The translations under genes were made by a program, and so were the position numbers. Positions 53,229 to 61,539 of a stretch of 64,000 nucleotides of DNA are shown here, piece after piece (position 1 is the stretch's first letter; each line of letters opens with the position of its first letter). The stretch lies in the NCBI RefSeq assembly GCF_002161675.1, contig NZ_NFIH01000002.1, positions 62,001 to 126,000 on the forward strand, written 5' to 3'. The notes below the pieces were generated by a model, which was not told the DNA's origin, ran no database searches, and saw only the letters and a list, made by a program, of their open reading frames with translations. Origin of the DNA: Pseudoflavonifractor sp. An44. GTDB taxonomy: Bacteria; Bacillota; Clostridia; Oscillospirales; Oscillospiraceae.

Positions 53229-53257
53229 TTGACAATCATGCAAAGTTGAAGTACAAT
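53229..53257 (+). promoter_or_regulatory. Promoter of rnpB
   Basis: TTGACA (53229-53234) and TACAAT (53252-53257) are 17 bases apart. The expected start is near 53263. Confidence 0.8.
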
Positions 53258-53262
53258 CATAG

Positions 53263-53613
53263 AGCAAGTAAGCTGGACAGCCGCGTGGGCAGGTCGAAAG
53301 GCCGTCCATGAGGAAAGTCCGGGCTCCGTAGGGCAAGGATAACGGGTAACGCCCGCCGAAGGCGACTTCAGGAAAAGTGCAACAGAGATATACCGCCTTG
53401 CTTTTGCAAGGTAAGGGTGGAAAGGCGGAGATAAGCGCCCGCCCGATGACTGGGAACTGCTCATCGCTGTAAACTCTATCCGGAGCAACACCGTGGAAAC
53501 GCACACAAAGCCGGCCCGGCTGCGTTGAGGAGGTGGCTGGAGTGCAGCGGCAACGCTGTGCCTAGATAGATGGCTGTCTTAAAGGACAGAACCCGGCTTA
53601 CAGGCTCACTTGT
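53263..53613 (+). ncRNA. rnpB: RNase P RNA
   Basis: The RNA has the conserved 5' region (GAGGAAAGTCCGGGCTCC), the CAGGAAAAGTGCAACAGAGA segment, the ACCGCC core and the closing region ending in CCCGGCTTAC. The 5' GTAAGC near 53268 pairs with GCTTAC near 53596, the P1 helix. It is the catalytic RNA for tRNA 5' maturation. A promoter and a terminator frame it exactly; the ends are estimated. Confidence 0.95.
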
Positions 53614-53616
53614 ACC

Positions 53617-53655
53617 AAAAACGGCTTGCCCCGTCCGGGGTGAGCCGTTTTTCTC
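53617..53655 (+). terminator. Terminator of rnpB
   Basis: AAAACGGCTTGCCCCG pairs with CGGGGTGAGCCGTTTT (53618-53633 with 53637-53652), followed by TTCTC. Confidence 0.88.
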
Positions 53656-53683
53656 TTGACAGGCGGGGAAAATCCGTTATAAT
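53656..53683 (+). promoter_or_regulatory. Promoter of the queuosine-salvage operon
   Basis: TTGACA (53656-53661) and TATAAT (53678-53683) are 16 bases apart. Confidence 0.75.
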
Positions 53684-53703
53684 AAAATCCGCAATTCCAT
53701 AAC

Positions 53704-53743
53704 AGACAGTTCGGAACCATCCTGTCTCTAAACAAAACTACGG
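53704..53743 (+). promoter_or_regulatory. preQ1-I riboswitch aptamer (probable)
   Basis: AGACAG (53704-53709) pairs with CTGTCT (53722-53727), enclosing TTCGGAACCATC. An A-rich tail CTAAACAAAACTACGG follows, whose GG can pair with the loop CC to form the H-type pseudoknot. This is the layout of preQ1-I riboswitches. The downstream genes (QueL-like and YhhQ-type transporter) are exactly the expected targets. A stem CCACAGCC/GGCTGTGG at 53749-53767 with TTTT shortly after may be the expression platform. Confidence 0.7.
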
Positions 53744-53793
53744 GAAAGCCACAGCCTTGGGCTGTGGTGCGCTTTTGTGCGCAAACAACGAGG

Positions 53794-54567
53794 ATGGTGT
53801 ACGCTCCGAAACCGGAGGGTGCACCTTATTTTTTGTCCATGGAGGGATTCAAGGTGGAACTCAGTCGCTATTCTGTCATCGAAGATAAAAACCCGCGGGA
53901 AATTGTTTTGCTGCGGGGCCGGGGGTGCGCCTGGAAGCGGTGTCGGTTTTGCGATTACCATCTGGATGCCTCCCAGGACGAGGAGGCCAACCTGATTCTC
54001 AACCGGGAGGCGCTGTCCCATGTCACGGGGCGCTATGGCCGCCTGGAAGTCATCAACTCCGGGTCCTTTGCCGAGCTCCACCCCTCTACCCTGGCGGAGG
54101 TGGACCGGGTGTGCCAGGAGCGGGGCATCCGGGACCTGCATGTGGAGAGCCACTGGCTGTTTCGCAAGACCATTCCGGCTCTGCGGGAGCACTTTGCAAA
54201 GCTGGGGGTGACCCTCCACGTGAAAATTGGAGTTGAGACCTTCGATGCCGACTACCGGGAGCGCATCTTGGACAAGGGCATTGACGAGACGGACCCTGCC
54301 GCCATTGCTGCCCCCTTTGATGAGTGCTGTCTCCTCTTTGGCCTGTCGGGCCAGAGTGTGGAGGGCATGAAGCGGGACGTGGAGACAGGCCTTGCTCACT
54401 TTCACCGGGTTTGTATCAACGTGATGGTTCCAAACACCACCCCAATTCTTCCTGATTTGGAGGTTCGGGCAGCCTTTGTGCGGGAGGTCTACCCTCTGTA
54501 CAAGGACAACCCCCGGGTGGACATTCTGTTGGAGAATACAGACTTTGGTGTAGGAGAGAAATTATGA
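53794..54567 (+). CDS. Radical SAM protein, QueL-like (queuosine salvage)
   Basis: The 257-residue protein has the cluster motif CAWKRCRFC, spaced CX4CX2C rather than the usual CX3CX2C. FSMEGFKVELSRYSVI-like text precedes it and VKIGVETFDADYR follows. It is co-translated with a queuosine-precursor transporter (overlap of four bases) and lies behind a preQ1-type riboswitch. A queuine-releasing lyase of the QueL type, a noncanonical radical SAM enzyme, is the best proposal. The start is uncertain: the ATG at 53794 sits immediately after GAGG, and a GTG at 53764 is in frame. Confidence 0.7.
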   Translation: MVYAPKPEGAPYFLSMEGFKVELSRYSVIEDKNPREIVLLRGRGCAWKRCRFCDYHLDASQDEEANLILNREALSHVTGRYGRLEVINSGSFAELHPSTLAEVDRVCQERGIRDLHVESHWLFRKTIPALREHFAKLGVTLHVKIGVETFDADYRERILDKGIDETDPAAIAAPFDECCLLFGLSGQSVEGMKRDVETGLAHFHRVCINVMVPNTTPILPDLEVRAAFVREVYPLYKDNPRVDILLENTDFGVGEKL

Positions 54568-55268
54568 GAAATGAACTGCTATTGATTGTCACCCTTTTGG
54601 TTCTATACGGCTCTGTGCTGCTGTGGTTTTTCCTGTTTGGCACCAGTGGCCTCATGTCCTTTACCGTCTTTGCCACCATTGCCGCCAACATCGAGGTGCT
54701 GATTTTGGTCCAAGCCTTTGGCATGGAGATGACCCTGGGCAATATCCTCTTTGCCACGACCTTTTTGGTCACGGATATTCTCAGCGAGATTGCAGGAAAA
54801 AAGCAGGCCCAACAGGCGGTATGGATTGGCATTGCCGCCAATGTTCTCTTTGTGCTGGTCTCCCAGTCCTGGCTGATGTATGTGCCCTCGGTGAACGACT
54901 GGGCTACTCCGTATATGCAGGCCATTTTCTCCAATACCCCCCGGCTTATGCTGGCCTCTCTGGCCGTGTACGCCATTGTCCAGGTGTTTGATGTGTGGCT
55001 GTACCACAAGTGGTGGGAGTTCACCCAGCGCCGCAGCGGAGATCGGCGGGCCTTTTTGTGGTTGCGAAACAACGGCTCTACCCTGATCTCCCAGCTGCTC
55101 AACGCTATTTTATACACCCTGTTTGCCTTCTACGGCAGATACGACCTGCCTACCCTGGTGTCCATTGTCCTCTCCAGCTATGTCATTTTCATTTTCACTT
55201 CTCTGCTGGACACCCCCATTGTGTACTGGGCTCGGCTCATCCACGAAAAGCGTCAGGCGGTTGGATAA
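54564..55268 (+). CDS. Queuosine precursor transporter (YhhQ/COG1738 family)
   Basis: The 234-residue membrane protein has about six helices with the family segments LGNILFATTFLVTDILSEIAGKK, VFDVWLYHKWWEFTQ, WLRNNGSTLISQLLNAI and SLLDTPIVYWAR. YhhQ-type proteins import preQ0/preQ1 or queuine. The start overlaps the QueL-like gene (ATGA), and the probable preQ1 riboswitch upstream controls both. Confidence 0.92.
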   Translation: MRNELLLIVTLLVLYGSVLLWFFLFGTSGLMSFTVFATIAANIEVLILVQAFGMEMTLGNILFATTFLVTDILSEIAGKKQAQQAVWIGIAANVLFVLVSQSWLMYVPSVNDWATPYMQAIFSNTPRLMLASLAVYAIVQVFDVWLYHKWWEFTQRRSGDRRAFLWLRNNGSTLISQLLNAILYTLFAFYGRYDLPTLVSIVLSSYVIFIFTSLLDTPIVYWARLIHEKRQAVG

Positions 55269-55275
55269 ATCTTTT

Positions 55276-55310
55276 CCCCTCCACGGGTTTGCACCGTGGA
55301 GGGGTTTCTC
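55276..55310 (+). terminator. Terminator of the queuosine operon
   Basis: An 11-bp stem CCCCTCCACGG (55276-55286 with 55294-55304) is followed by TTTCTC. Confidence 0.85.
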
Positions 55311-55381
55311 TTGTGAAACGAAAAGAGCTATGGTATAATCACCGAGATTTCATAGGTTTTGATATAAAGGAGAGACAAGCA

Positions 55382-56179
55382 ATGATCAAACTGGTTGTCA
55401 GCGATATCGACGGCACCCTGCTGCCCTACGGGGAGACCAAGCTGTCCGGAGAAATCTTTTCTCTCATTGAGCAGCTCAAAGAGCGGGGCATTCCCTTCTG
55501 CCCTACCTCCGGTCGGCAGTACCACTCCATCCGCTCCCTCTTTCCCCACATTGCCGATGAACTGTCCTATGTGTGCGAAAACGGCGGCGTGATTTACGGG
55601 CCAGGCACCGAGGACACCGCCCCCATCTTGGGTTCTACGCCCATGGAGCGCTCCTCCGCTCTGGCTCTGGCACGGGAGATTTTAAACTTGCCTGACAGCC
55701 AGCTGCTCATCACCGGCCCCAAATATGCCTACCTGTGCCAGTGCACCCAGGACTACGTGGTACACATGCGGGATTTCAAGGGCTTCCAGCTGAAAATTGT
55801 GGAGGACGTGGAAGAGATTCCGGAGGAGATTTTGAAGGTTTCCGCCTACTGTCCTCTGGGCACCAAGCCCGCCGCAGAGGCCCTGGGCCCTGCCTGGTCC
55901 ACCGTCTTCCACATGGCTGTGGCCGGAGAGGACTGGCTGGACTTCACCCTGGCAGACAAAGGCGTGGGGGTGCTGGGCCTGTGCCGCTCCATGGACATTG
56001 ACCCAAAGGATGTGCTGGCCTTCGGCGACAACTGGAACGATGCGGCCATGCTCTCTGTGGTGGGCCATCCTTACCTCATGGCTGCCGCAGAGCAGGGGCT
56101 TCTGGAGCAGTTCCCCACCACCTGCCACCGAGTAGAGGACGTGCTGCGCTACTTCTTAGATACCAACCAACTGCCCTAA
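55382..56179 (+). CDS. HAD hydrolase, Cof/YbiV type
   Basis: The 265-residue phosphatase has SDIDGTLLPYGETKLS with the nucleophile Asp, TSGRQYHSI, a type IIB cap, the Lys in ADKGVGVL and FGDNWNDAAML. The family dephosphorylates sugar phosphates or FMN-like substrates, and the substrate here is unknown. AAAGGAGAGACAAGC precedes the ATG. A TATAAT box lies at 55333-55338 with TTGTGA 17 bases upstream. Confidence 0.92.
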   Translation: MIKLVVSDIDGTLLPYGETKLSGEIFSLIEQLKERGIPFCPTSGRQYHSIRSLFPHIADELSYVCENGGVIYGPGTEDTAPILGSTPMERSSALALAREILNLPDSQLLITGPKYAYLCQCTQDYVVHMRDFKGFQLKIVEDVEEIPEEILKVSAYCPLGTKPAAEALGPAWSTVFHMAVAGEDWLDFTLADKGVGVLGLCRSMDIDPKDVLAFGDNWNDAAMLSVVGHPYLMAAAEQGLLEQFPTTCHRVEDVLRYFLDTNQLP

Positions 56180-56207
56180 TCTCACCATATAAGACGGAGG
56201 ACAACTC

Positions 56208-57551
56208 ATGTTTCCAGAAGGATTTCTCAAACGGCTGGAGGCCCAGCTGGGCCCGGAAGAGCTGGCGGAGTTTCTGGCGGCGGCCGAACATCCCCGGTGG
56301 GTGGCGCTGCGCCTGAACAAACTGAAAACCCACACCCCGCCCCCTCTGCCCCAGTTTGGCCTCTCCCCGGTGCCTTGGGCAGACAGCGGCTATTACTATG
56401 ACCCCGATACCCGGCCCGGCCTGTCTCCCTACCATGAGGCGGGGCTGTATTATCTCCAGGAGGCCAGTGCCATGGCCCCGGCAGGGCTGCTGGATGTGCA
56501 GCCAGGCATGCGGGTGCTGGACCTGTGCGCTGCCCCTGGCGGGAAGTCCTCCCAGCTAGCTGCCCTGTTGGACGGACAGGGGCTGTTGGTGTCCAACGAG
56601 ATCGAACCCAAGCGGGCGGTGATTCTCAGCCGCAATCTGGAGCGCATGGCAGTGGCCAATGCCCTGGTGCTCAACGAGCATCCCCGCAAGCTGTCGGAGC
56701 GGTTTGTGGAATATTTTGACCGTATCCTGGTGGATGCTCCCTGTTCCGGCGAGGGTATGTTCCGCAAGGAAGAGGCGGCTTCCACCGACTGGAGTGTGGA
56801 GACGGTGCAGATGTGTGCCCACCGCCAGGGCGAGATTCTCCACTCCGCCGCCCAAATGCTCCGGCCCGGCGGCCGCATGGTGTATTCCACCTGTACCTTT
56901 GCCCCTGAAGAGAACGAGGGGGTCATTGCCGCCTTTCTCCAGACCCACCCTGACTTTTCCCTGGTCTCCGTGGACGCCCCTTGGTTTGCACCGGGCCGCG
57001 CGGACTGGGTGGACGCCCCGCCCTGCGGCTTAGAGCATACCTTCCGCCTCTGGCCCCATAAGCTCCACGGCGAAGGCCACTTTGCAGCGGTGTTGGAGCG
57101 TCAGGGAGATGCAGCGGGTCAGGACCAGCCTTTGGAGCCCGCCATTGCCACACCCAAGGAATTGAGGGAGTTCTGTGACGCCGCTGGGGTCACGCTGCCC
57201 CAGGGTAAGCTCATCTCTTTTGGAAAGAATCTGTGGATGGTCCCGGAAGATATGCCCGCCTTGAAGGGGCTCAAGGTGCTGCGGGCTGGCCTGGAGCTGG
57301 GCCAACTGCTGAAAAATCGCTTCGAGCCCGCCCACGCCCTGGCCCTGTGGCTGAAAGAATCGGCCTCTCAGGTGGACTATTCGGTAGACGCTCCGGAAAT
57401 TGCCGCCTACTTATCCGGGAACACCATCCCCGGTACCCAGACGGGATGGACCCTTCTCAAAGTGGACGGGCTGTCTCTGGGTTGGGTCAAGGGCAGCAAC
57501 GGCGTGCTGAAAAACCACTTTCCCAAGGGCCTGCGGCGTACGCTGCGCTAA
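56208..57551 (+). CDS. rsmF: RsmF-type rRNA cytosine-5 methyltransferase
   Basis: The 447-residue enzyme has a short N-terminal domain, the SAM-binding core LDLCAAPGGKSSQLA, the catalytic cysteines in VDAPCSGEGMFRKE and VYSTCTFAPEENE, and a C-terminal RsmF/PUA-like region (residues 300-447, ending VLKNHFPKGLRRTLR). It methylates cytosines of 16S rRNA. It starts 28 bp after the HAD gene with CGGAGGAC upstream. Confidence 0.93.
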   Translation: MFPEGFLKRLEAQLGPEELAEFLAAAEHPRWVALRLNKLKTHTPPPLPQFGLSPVPWADSGYYYDPDTRPGLSPYHEAGLYYLQEASAMAPAGLLDVQPGMRVLDLCAAPGGKSSQLAALLDGQGLLVSNEIEPKRAVILSRNLERMAVANALVLNEHPRKLSERFVEYFDRILVDAPCSGEGMFRKEEAASTDWSVETVQMCAHRQGEILHSAAQMLRPGGRMVYSTCTFAPEENEGVIAAFLQTHPDFSLVSVDAPWFAPGRADWVDAPPCGLEHTFRLWPHKLHGEGHFAAVLERQGDAAGQDQPLEPAIATPKELREFCDAAGVTLPQGKLISFGKNLWMVPEDMPALKGLKVLRAGLELGQLLKNRFEPAHALALWLKESASQVDYSVDAPEIAAYLSGNTIPGTQTGWTLLKVDGLSLGWVKGSNGVLKNHFPKGLRRTLR

Positions 57552-57621
57552 GGATGCATCAAGATGGGAAAATCGGGCAAACTGATTTTGCCATGTGAAA
57601 TGTGTTGAGAGGTGAGGGAAA

Positions 57622-58200
57622 ATGCGCATTGCATGTATCGTCCTGGCCGCTGGGAAGAGCACCCGGTTCGGCGCAAACAAGCTGCTGGCGCCTCTGGTGG
57701 ACAGACTGCTGCTGGAGCACACCCTGGAGGCCATTCCCCTCCCCTGCTTTTCTCAAGTGGTGGCGGTGGTCAGCGACCCTGAGGTGGAGACTCTGTGCCG
57801 TCGTCATGGGGTGAAGACGGTGGCTTACCAGGGTGGCCCCCAGAGCCAGTCCATCCGCCTGGGGTTGGAGGCTATCCAGGACGCAGATGGATGCCTGTTT
57901 GTTTTGGGAGATCAGCCCCTATGCAGCTCGGATAGCATCCGCCGCTTGGTATCTGACTTTCAGGCACAGCCCAAGGCGGTGCACCGCTTGGCATATCAGG
58001 GCCAGCCCTCCAGTCCCACCCTATTCCCTGCCCGCCTCTTCCCTGCTCTGAAGAAGCTCACGGGAGAACATGGGGGTATGGCTGCCGTGGGAGATGCCCC
58101 AGTGTGGTATACCGAGGCGGCGGGGCCCCAGGAGCTATGGGATGCGGACACGCCGGAAAAATTGTCCAGAATTCAGCAATATTTACAGGCACACCCCTAA
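57622..58200 (+). CDS. MobA/MocA-like nucleotidyltransferase
   Basis: The 192-residue protein has the NTP-binding start CIVLAAGKSTRFGANKLL, the metal-binding FVLGDQP and the HGGMAAV segment of the MobA-like NTP transferase fold. MocA relatives attach CMP to molybdopterin, but no molybdenum genes are next to it here. It is the last gene of the GC-rich host region before the AT-rich block. Confidence 0.88.
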   Translation: MRIACIVLAAGKSTRFGANKLLAPLVDRLLLEHTLEAIPLPCFSQVVAVVSDPEVETLCRRHGVKTVAYQGGPQSQSIRLGLEAIQDADGCLFVLGDQPLCSSDSIRRLVSDFQAQPKAVHRLAYQGQPSSPTLFPARLFPALKKLTGEHGGMAAVGDAPVWYTEAAGPQELWDADTPEKLSRIQQYLQAHP

Positions 58201-58219
58201 AGTCAGTCTAAAGAATAAA

Positions 58220-58264
58220 AAAGAGCCGATGTCTGTGAGATCACTCACAGGTTCATCGGCTCTG
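58220..58264 (-). terminator. Terminator at the edge of the AT-rich block
   Basis: AGAGCCGATG (58223-58232) pairs with CATCGGCTCT (58253-58262), with an inner CTGTGAG/CTCACAG stem. On the minus strand TTTTTTATT follows. Confidence 0.8.
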
Positions 58265-58438
58265 CGTCTTTGCGGCTGGCTCTTTGATGACAGTAATGTG
58301 TAAATGTTCTGCTTTGATTAAACATTCATGTTTGCATTTCGGGCAGTAGAGAGGATAATTAACCAAAACTGTGTCCTCTCTTATTTTATCACGGGTTTTA
58401 CCTCCACAAAGAGGACACAATATCCATTTTGCGTCCAT
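58253..58438 (-). CDS. Cysteine-rich KTR domain protein
   Basis: The 61-residue protein has CPLCGGKTRDKIREDT and YCPKCKHECLI, the four-cysteine zinc knuckle with the KTR signature. The family is typical of Tn916-like and other conjugative elements in Firmicutes and has no known function. It is the first gene of the AT-rich block. Confidence 0.88.
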   Translation of the reverse strand: MDAKWILCPLCGGKTRDKIREDTVLVNYPLYCPKCKHECLIKAEHLHITVIKEPAAKTQSR

Positions 58439-58541
58439 ATCATCCCCCCTTTATCTTTACCCTTTGTTCTTAGCGCAGAAAATGTTAATTGCGTTACTGA
58501 AGTGTGATGCTTAATTTCCGCGCTAGGGGCGTGTTAAAGGG

Positions 58542-58578
58542 CTGCTGGACGATGGATTTTTTGGGCGTCGTCCAGCAG
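58542..58578 (-). terminator. Hairpin after the ABC permease gene
   Basis: CTGCTGGACGA (58542-58552) pairs with TCGTCCAGCAG (58568-58578). On the minus strand CCCTTT follows, so it is a weak terminator or a message end. Confidence 0.6.
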
Positions 58579-58595
58579 ATTGAAATTCATACTGG

Positions 58596-60794
58596 CTATA
58601 CCATATAATCACTTCGTAGTGCTTCCACCAGGTTGCATTTCAGGATTTGTTTGCCGCCCAGGTAATATGCCAGTGCGACAAAGCCAAAAAGTGCCACGAT
58701 AAAAAGTAGGATGGGAACGATTGGAGCCACCGCCAAAAATTCCATTGGGTTCAGGTAGCTTGCCGTTATCATAAACCACACGAATAAGGAGGTAACGGGC
58801 AACGTGATCAAAACGGGACGGCCAGCGATGACAAGGGCCTCGATCCAGAACATTTTTCGCATACTCTCAGGAGTCATTCCGATGGACATATATCTTGCAA
58901 ATTCTCTTTTTCTTTGACGGATAAATCCCAATGTATTAGAAAATACGTTGGCAATCCCGATGATGGCCAACAACACACACAACGCCCCGACTACCAGTTT
59001 GTACCCGTTCAGCATAGCATCGTTGTCTATCTTTTCCTGAACCCGGTTTTCTACCTCAAAAGATAAGTCATGTCCCAGCACATTCGTTAGTTCGGTTTCA
59101 ATCGCATTCAGTTTTGTTAGAGTTCTCTCATTTTCTGAAAGAATGCGAATATAGGTGTCTGGTCCCGCATTTCCAATCGTTTCCTGAATCTGTTTCCAGG
59201 TGGAAAGGGAAACAAATTGAACTAAAGCATAATTATCATATTCTTCTCTTAAAATCGGAGGTTCTTGTGTAAGGCCCAAAACCGGGATCGACACAGTTGT
59301 AGCCATGTCTTCCTTGTTTTGCAAAGTCATCGTGTCTTGGTTCTCTGATAAAAATGGAACGTATTCCTTGTATCTGAAATTGCTGTTTATGTTGTCCCAA
59401 ATACGATTCAGAACAACGCTTCCGTTCTCCGCTGAAGAAACACCAATCTGTTCACAATACTTGACAAAACTGCTGTCATCCATAATTACAATGGGAGCCT
59501 GAATGGTATAAATTCCATCCGCCGCACCGACATCGCTTCCTGCGATTGCTTCAAGGCCTCCCAGACTTTTTACTTCTTCGCTAATAGCGTCCGCCGGAAC
59601 AAAGCAAGTGGCATCTGCCTTTTGATAGATTACACTGTCTGTATCAGCCAAAGCATGGATTTCATTCGTATAAGCAAAGTCCTCGATCTTTGTGTCCTCA
59701 AGCGTTCCCATAACATCCCAGGCATCCTGGTAGCGTTCAAAATAGGTATGGTTTGTACTGATTCCAGATAGAGTAAAAAAGCTCAGCATTAGAGCGAAGC
59801 CCAAAAAAGAAAGAGTCAATGACAGCGTAGCGGTTCGCAGAGATTTCTTCTGTGCTTTCAGCGCATTCCCGGCAAGCTCTCCTTCGGTTCCAAACAAAAG
59901 CGCAAGAATACGGGATTTTTTTCTCCGTTTTAGCTGCAATTCCTCCGTATTTTTTGTGGCTTCCAGTGGGGTCATCTTGCTCAATTTCCTGGCTGGCAGC
60001 CAGGTGGAAATCAGCACTGTCAAAAACGAGGTTAGAATCGTGACTGCAAATACCAGCGGATGATAAGTAAAGACAGCTTCATGCCTGCCGACAATACCCT
60101 CTGCGAGGACATTGACTGCCTGGATAGTTCCAAACGTCAAAGTGATTCCGAAAAAACTTCCAAGCAAAATAGGAATGACGCAAAGCATCACCGCTTCCTG
60201 TAAAAGACAGATCCGAATTTGCCCAGGTGTCGCCCCAATGCTGGAAAAGATGCCAAATTGATGTACACGGGTATTCATAGATACAGCAAACGAGTTATGA
60301 ATGATTAAAATCAAAGACACCGATACAAGTAGGAGTACAAAGAGATAAAAAGCCATCAATAAGGGCGGATTGCTGTCCTGCGGATCGTTGATGAAATAAT
60401 TTGACAACAGTGATTCGTGATACGATACGGAAGTTTCAGGAACACCCAACTGCCGGGCGATAAGAGGCATATCCTGATACACAGCCCTCATGTTATCAAA
60501 GCAAATATCAACTACAAGAGTTTGATCGTCTGATAACTCCTCATTGAGCACAGCCGTTTTTACAGTGGCGAAATTTTCAATTTCCGACACTGTATCTTCT
60601 TCAAACGACCCGCTGATGCGTCCCTGCCAGTTTCCTTCTTCTAAAACAACAGATTCTATTTCATAATTCCAGAAGTTATAAAACAAACCGCACAATAAAG
60701 AAAGAAATAGAGCAGAAATAAACGCCGCAACCAAAACGGAGACACTGGAAGCTCGATTCTTTTTGATGAATCCTATCGAATAGTCTTTCCACAT
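58596..60794 (-). CDS. ABC transporter permease, FtsX/MacB-like
   Basis: The 732-residue protein has an N-terminal helix, an outside domain (about 60-150), three helices (NPPLLMAFYLFVLLLVSVSLILI onward), a further helix near 350, a large outside domain (about 370-610) and three C-terminal helices. This is a duplicated FtsX-type permease of the kind paired with MacB-like or Bce-like ATPases. Such pairs export or remove peptides such as bacteriocins. The ATG at 60792-60794 has CGGAGGTAAGGAT upstream. It follows the ATPase gene by four bases. Confidence 0.88.
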   Translation of the reverse strand: MWKDYSIGFIKKNRASSVSVLVAAFISALFLSLLCGLFYNFWNYEIESVVLEEGNWQGRISGSFEEDTVSEIENFATVKTAVLNEELSDDQTLVVDICFDNMRAVYQDMPLIARQLGVPETSVSYHESLLSNYFINDPQDSNPPLLMAFYLFVLLLVSVSLILIIHNSFAVSMNTRVHQFGIFSSIGATPGQIRICLLQEAVMLCVIPILLGSFFGITLTFGTIQAVNVLAEGIVGRHEAVFTYHPLVFAVTILTSFLTVLISTWLPARKLSKMTPLEATKNTEELQLKRRKKSRILALLFGTEGELAGNALKAQKKSLRTATLSLTLSFLGFALMLSFFTLSGISTNHTYFERYQDAWDVMGTLEDTKIEDFAYTNEIHALADTDSVIYQKADATCFVPADAISEEVKSLGGLEAIAGSDVGAADGIYTIQAPIVIMDDSSFVKYCEQIGVSSAENGSVVLNRIWDNINSNFRYKEYVPFLSENQDTMTLQNKEDMATTVSIPVLGLTQEPPILREEYDNYALVQFVSLSTWKQIQETIGNAGPDTYIRILSENERTLTKLNAIETELTNVLGHDLSFEVENRVQEKIDNDAMLNGYKLVVGALCVLLAIIGIANVFSNTLGFIRQRKREFARYMSIGMTPESMRKMFWIEALVIAGRPVLITLPVTSLFVWFMITASYLNPMEFLAVAPIVPILLFIVALFGFVALAYYLGGKQILKCNLVEALRSDYMV

Positions 60795-60798
60795 ATCC

Positions 60799-61479
60799 TT
60801 ACCTCCGTTTCTGATCGCCAACGATTTTCCCATCTTCTATAGTAATAATGCGATCTGCCTCCAATGCGATCTTTTCATCATGGGTAATCAGAAGAATCGT
60901 CTGTTCCAGGTTACGGTTAGATAGTTTTAGCAAGTCAATAATTTCCTCTCCGCTTTTCCGATCCAGATTGCCGGTTGGTTCATCAGCAAGCAGGAGCGCC
61001 GGACGGTAGATCAAAGAACGGGCGATAGCAACACGTTGTTGCTGTCCGCCAGATAGTTGGCTGGGCAGTGCTTCCAGCTTATCTTCAATCCCCAACGAAT
61101 GTACGATCTTCTCAAAGTATTCCTTATTGGGGTTGCGCTTATCTAGCAGAAGCGGCATGAGAATATTTTTTCGGACAGTAAGGGTGGGGATGAGATTATA
61201 AAACTGATAGACCAGCCCGACCTTCCTGCGCCGAAAGATAGCTGCCTGTGTTCGGTTCATGGTGGAAATATCCGTTCCCTCTATCAGGACTTTCCCATCT
61301 GTCGGCTTATCCACACTTCCCAAAATATGCAATAGGGTAGATTTCCCGGAACCGGATGCTCCTACGATTGCTACAAATTCTCCTTTTTGTACGGACAGGT
61401 TAATGTGATCCAGCGCCACGACCTGATTGTTTCTATCGCCATATACTTTTCGGACGTTTTCACATCTTAGTATTTCCAT
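60799..61479 (-). CDS. ABC transporter ATP-binding protein (MacB/LolD type)
   Basis: The 226-residue ATPase has Walker A GASGSGKST, the signature LSGGQQQRVAIARSL, Walker B ALLLADEPTGNLD and the H-loop LLITHDEKIA. It is coupled to the FtsX-like permease at 58596. A two-component system lies upstream in the same direction and probably controls it. Confidence 0.94.
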   Translation of the reverse strand: MEILRCENVRKVYGDRNNQVVALDHINLSVQKGEFVAIVGASGSGKSTLLHILGSVDKPTDGKVLIEGTDISTMNRTQAAIFRRRKVGLVYQFYNLIPTLTVRKNILMPLLLDKRNPNKEYFEKIVHSLGIEDKLEALPSQLSGGQQQRVAIARSLIYRPALLLADEPTGNLDRKSGEEIIDLLKLSNRNLEQTILLITHDEKIALEADRIITIEDGKIVGDQKRR

Positions 61480-61539
61480 GCCACTTTCTCCTCTCTACCA
61501 AATGGTCTTACGTAAAGTATAACAAAGTAAAGTGACATC

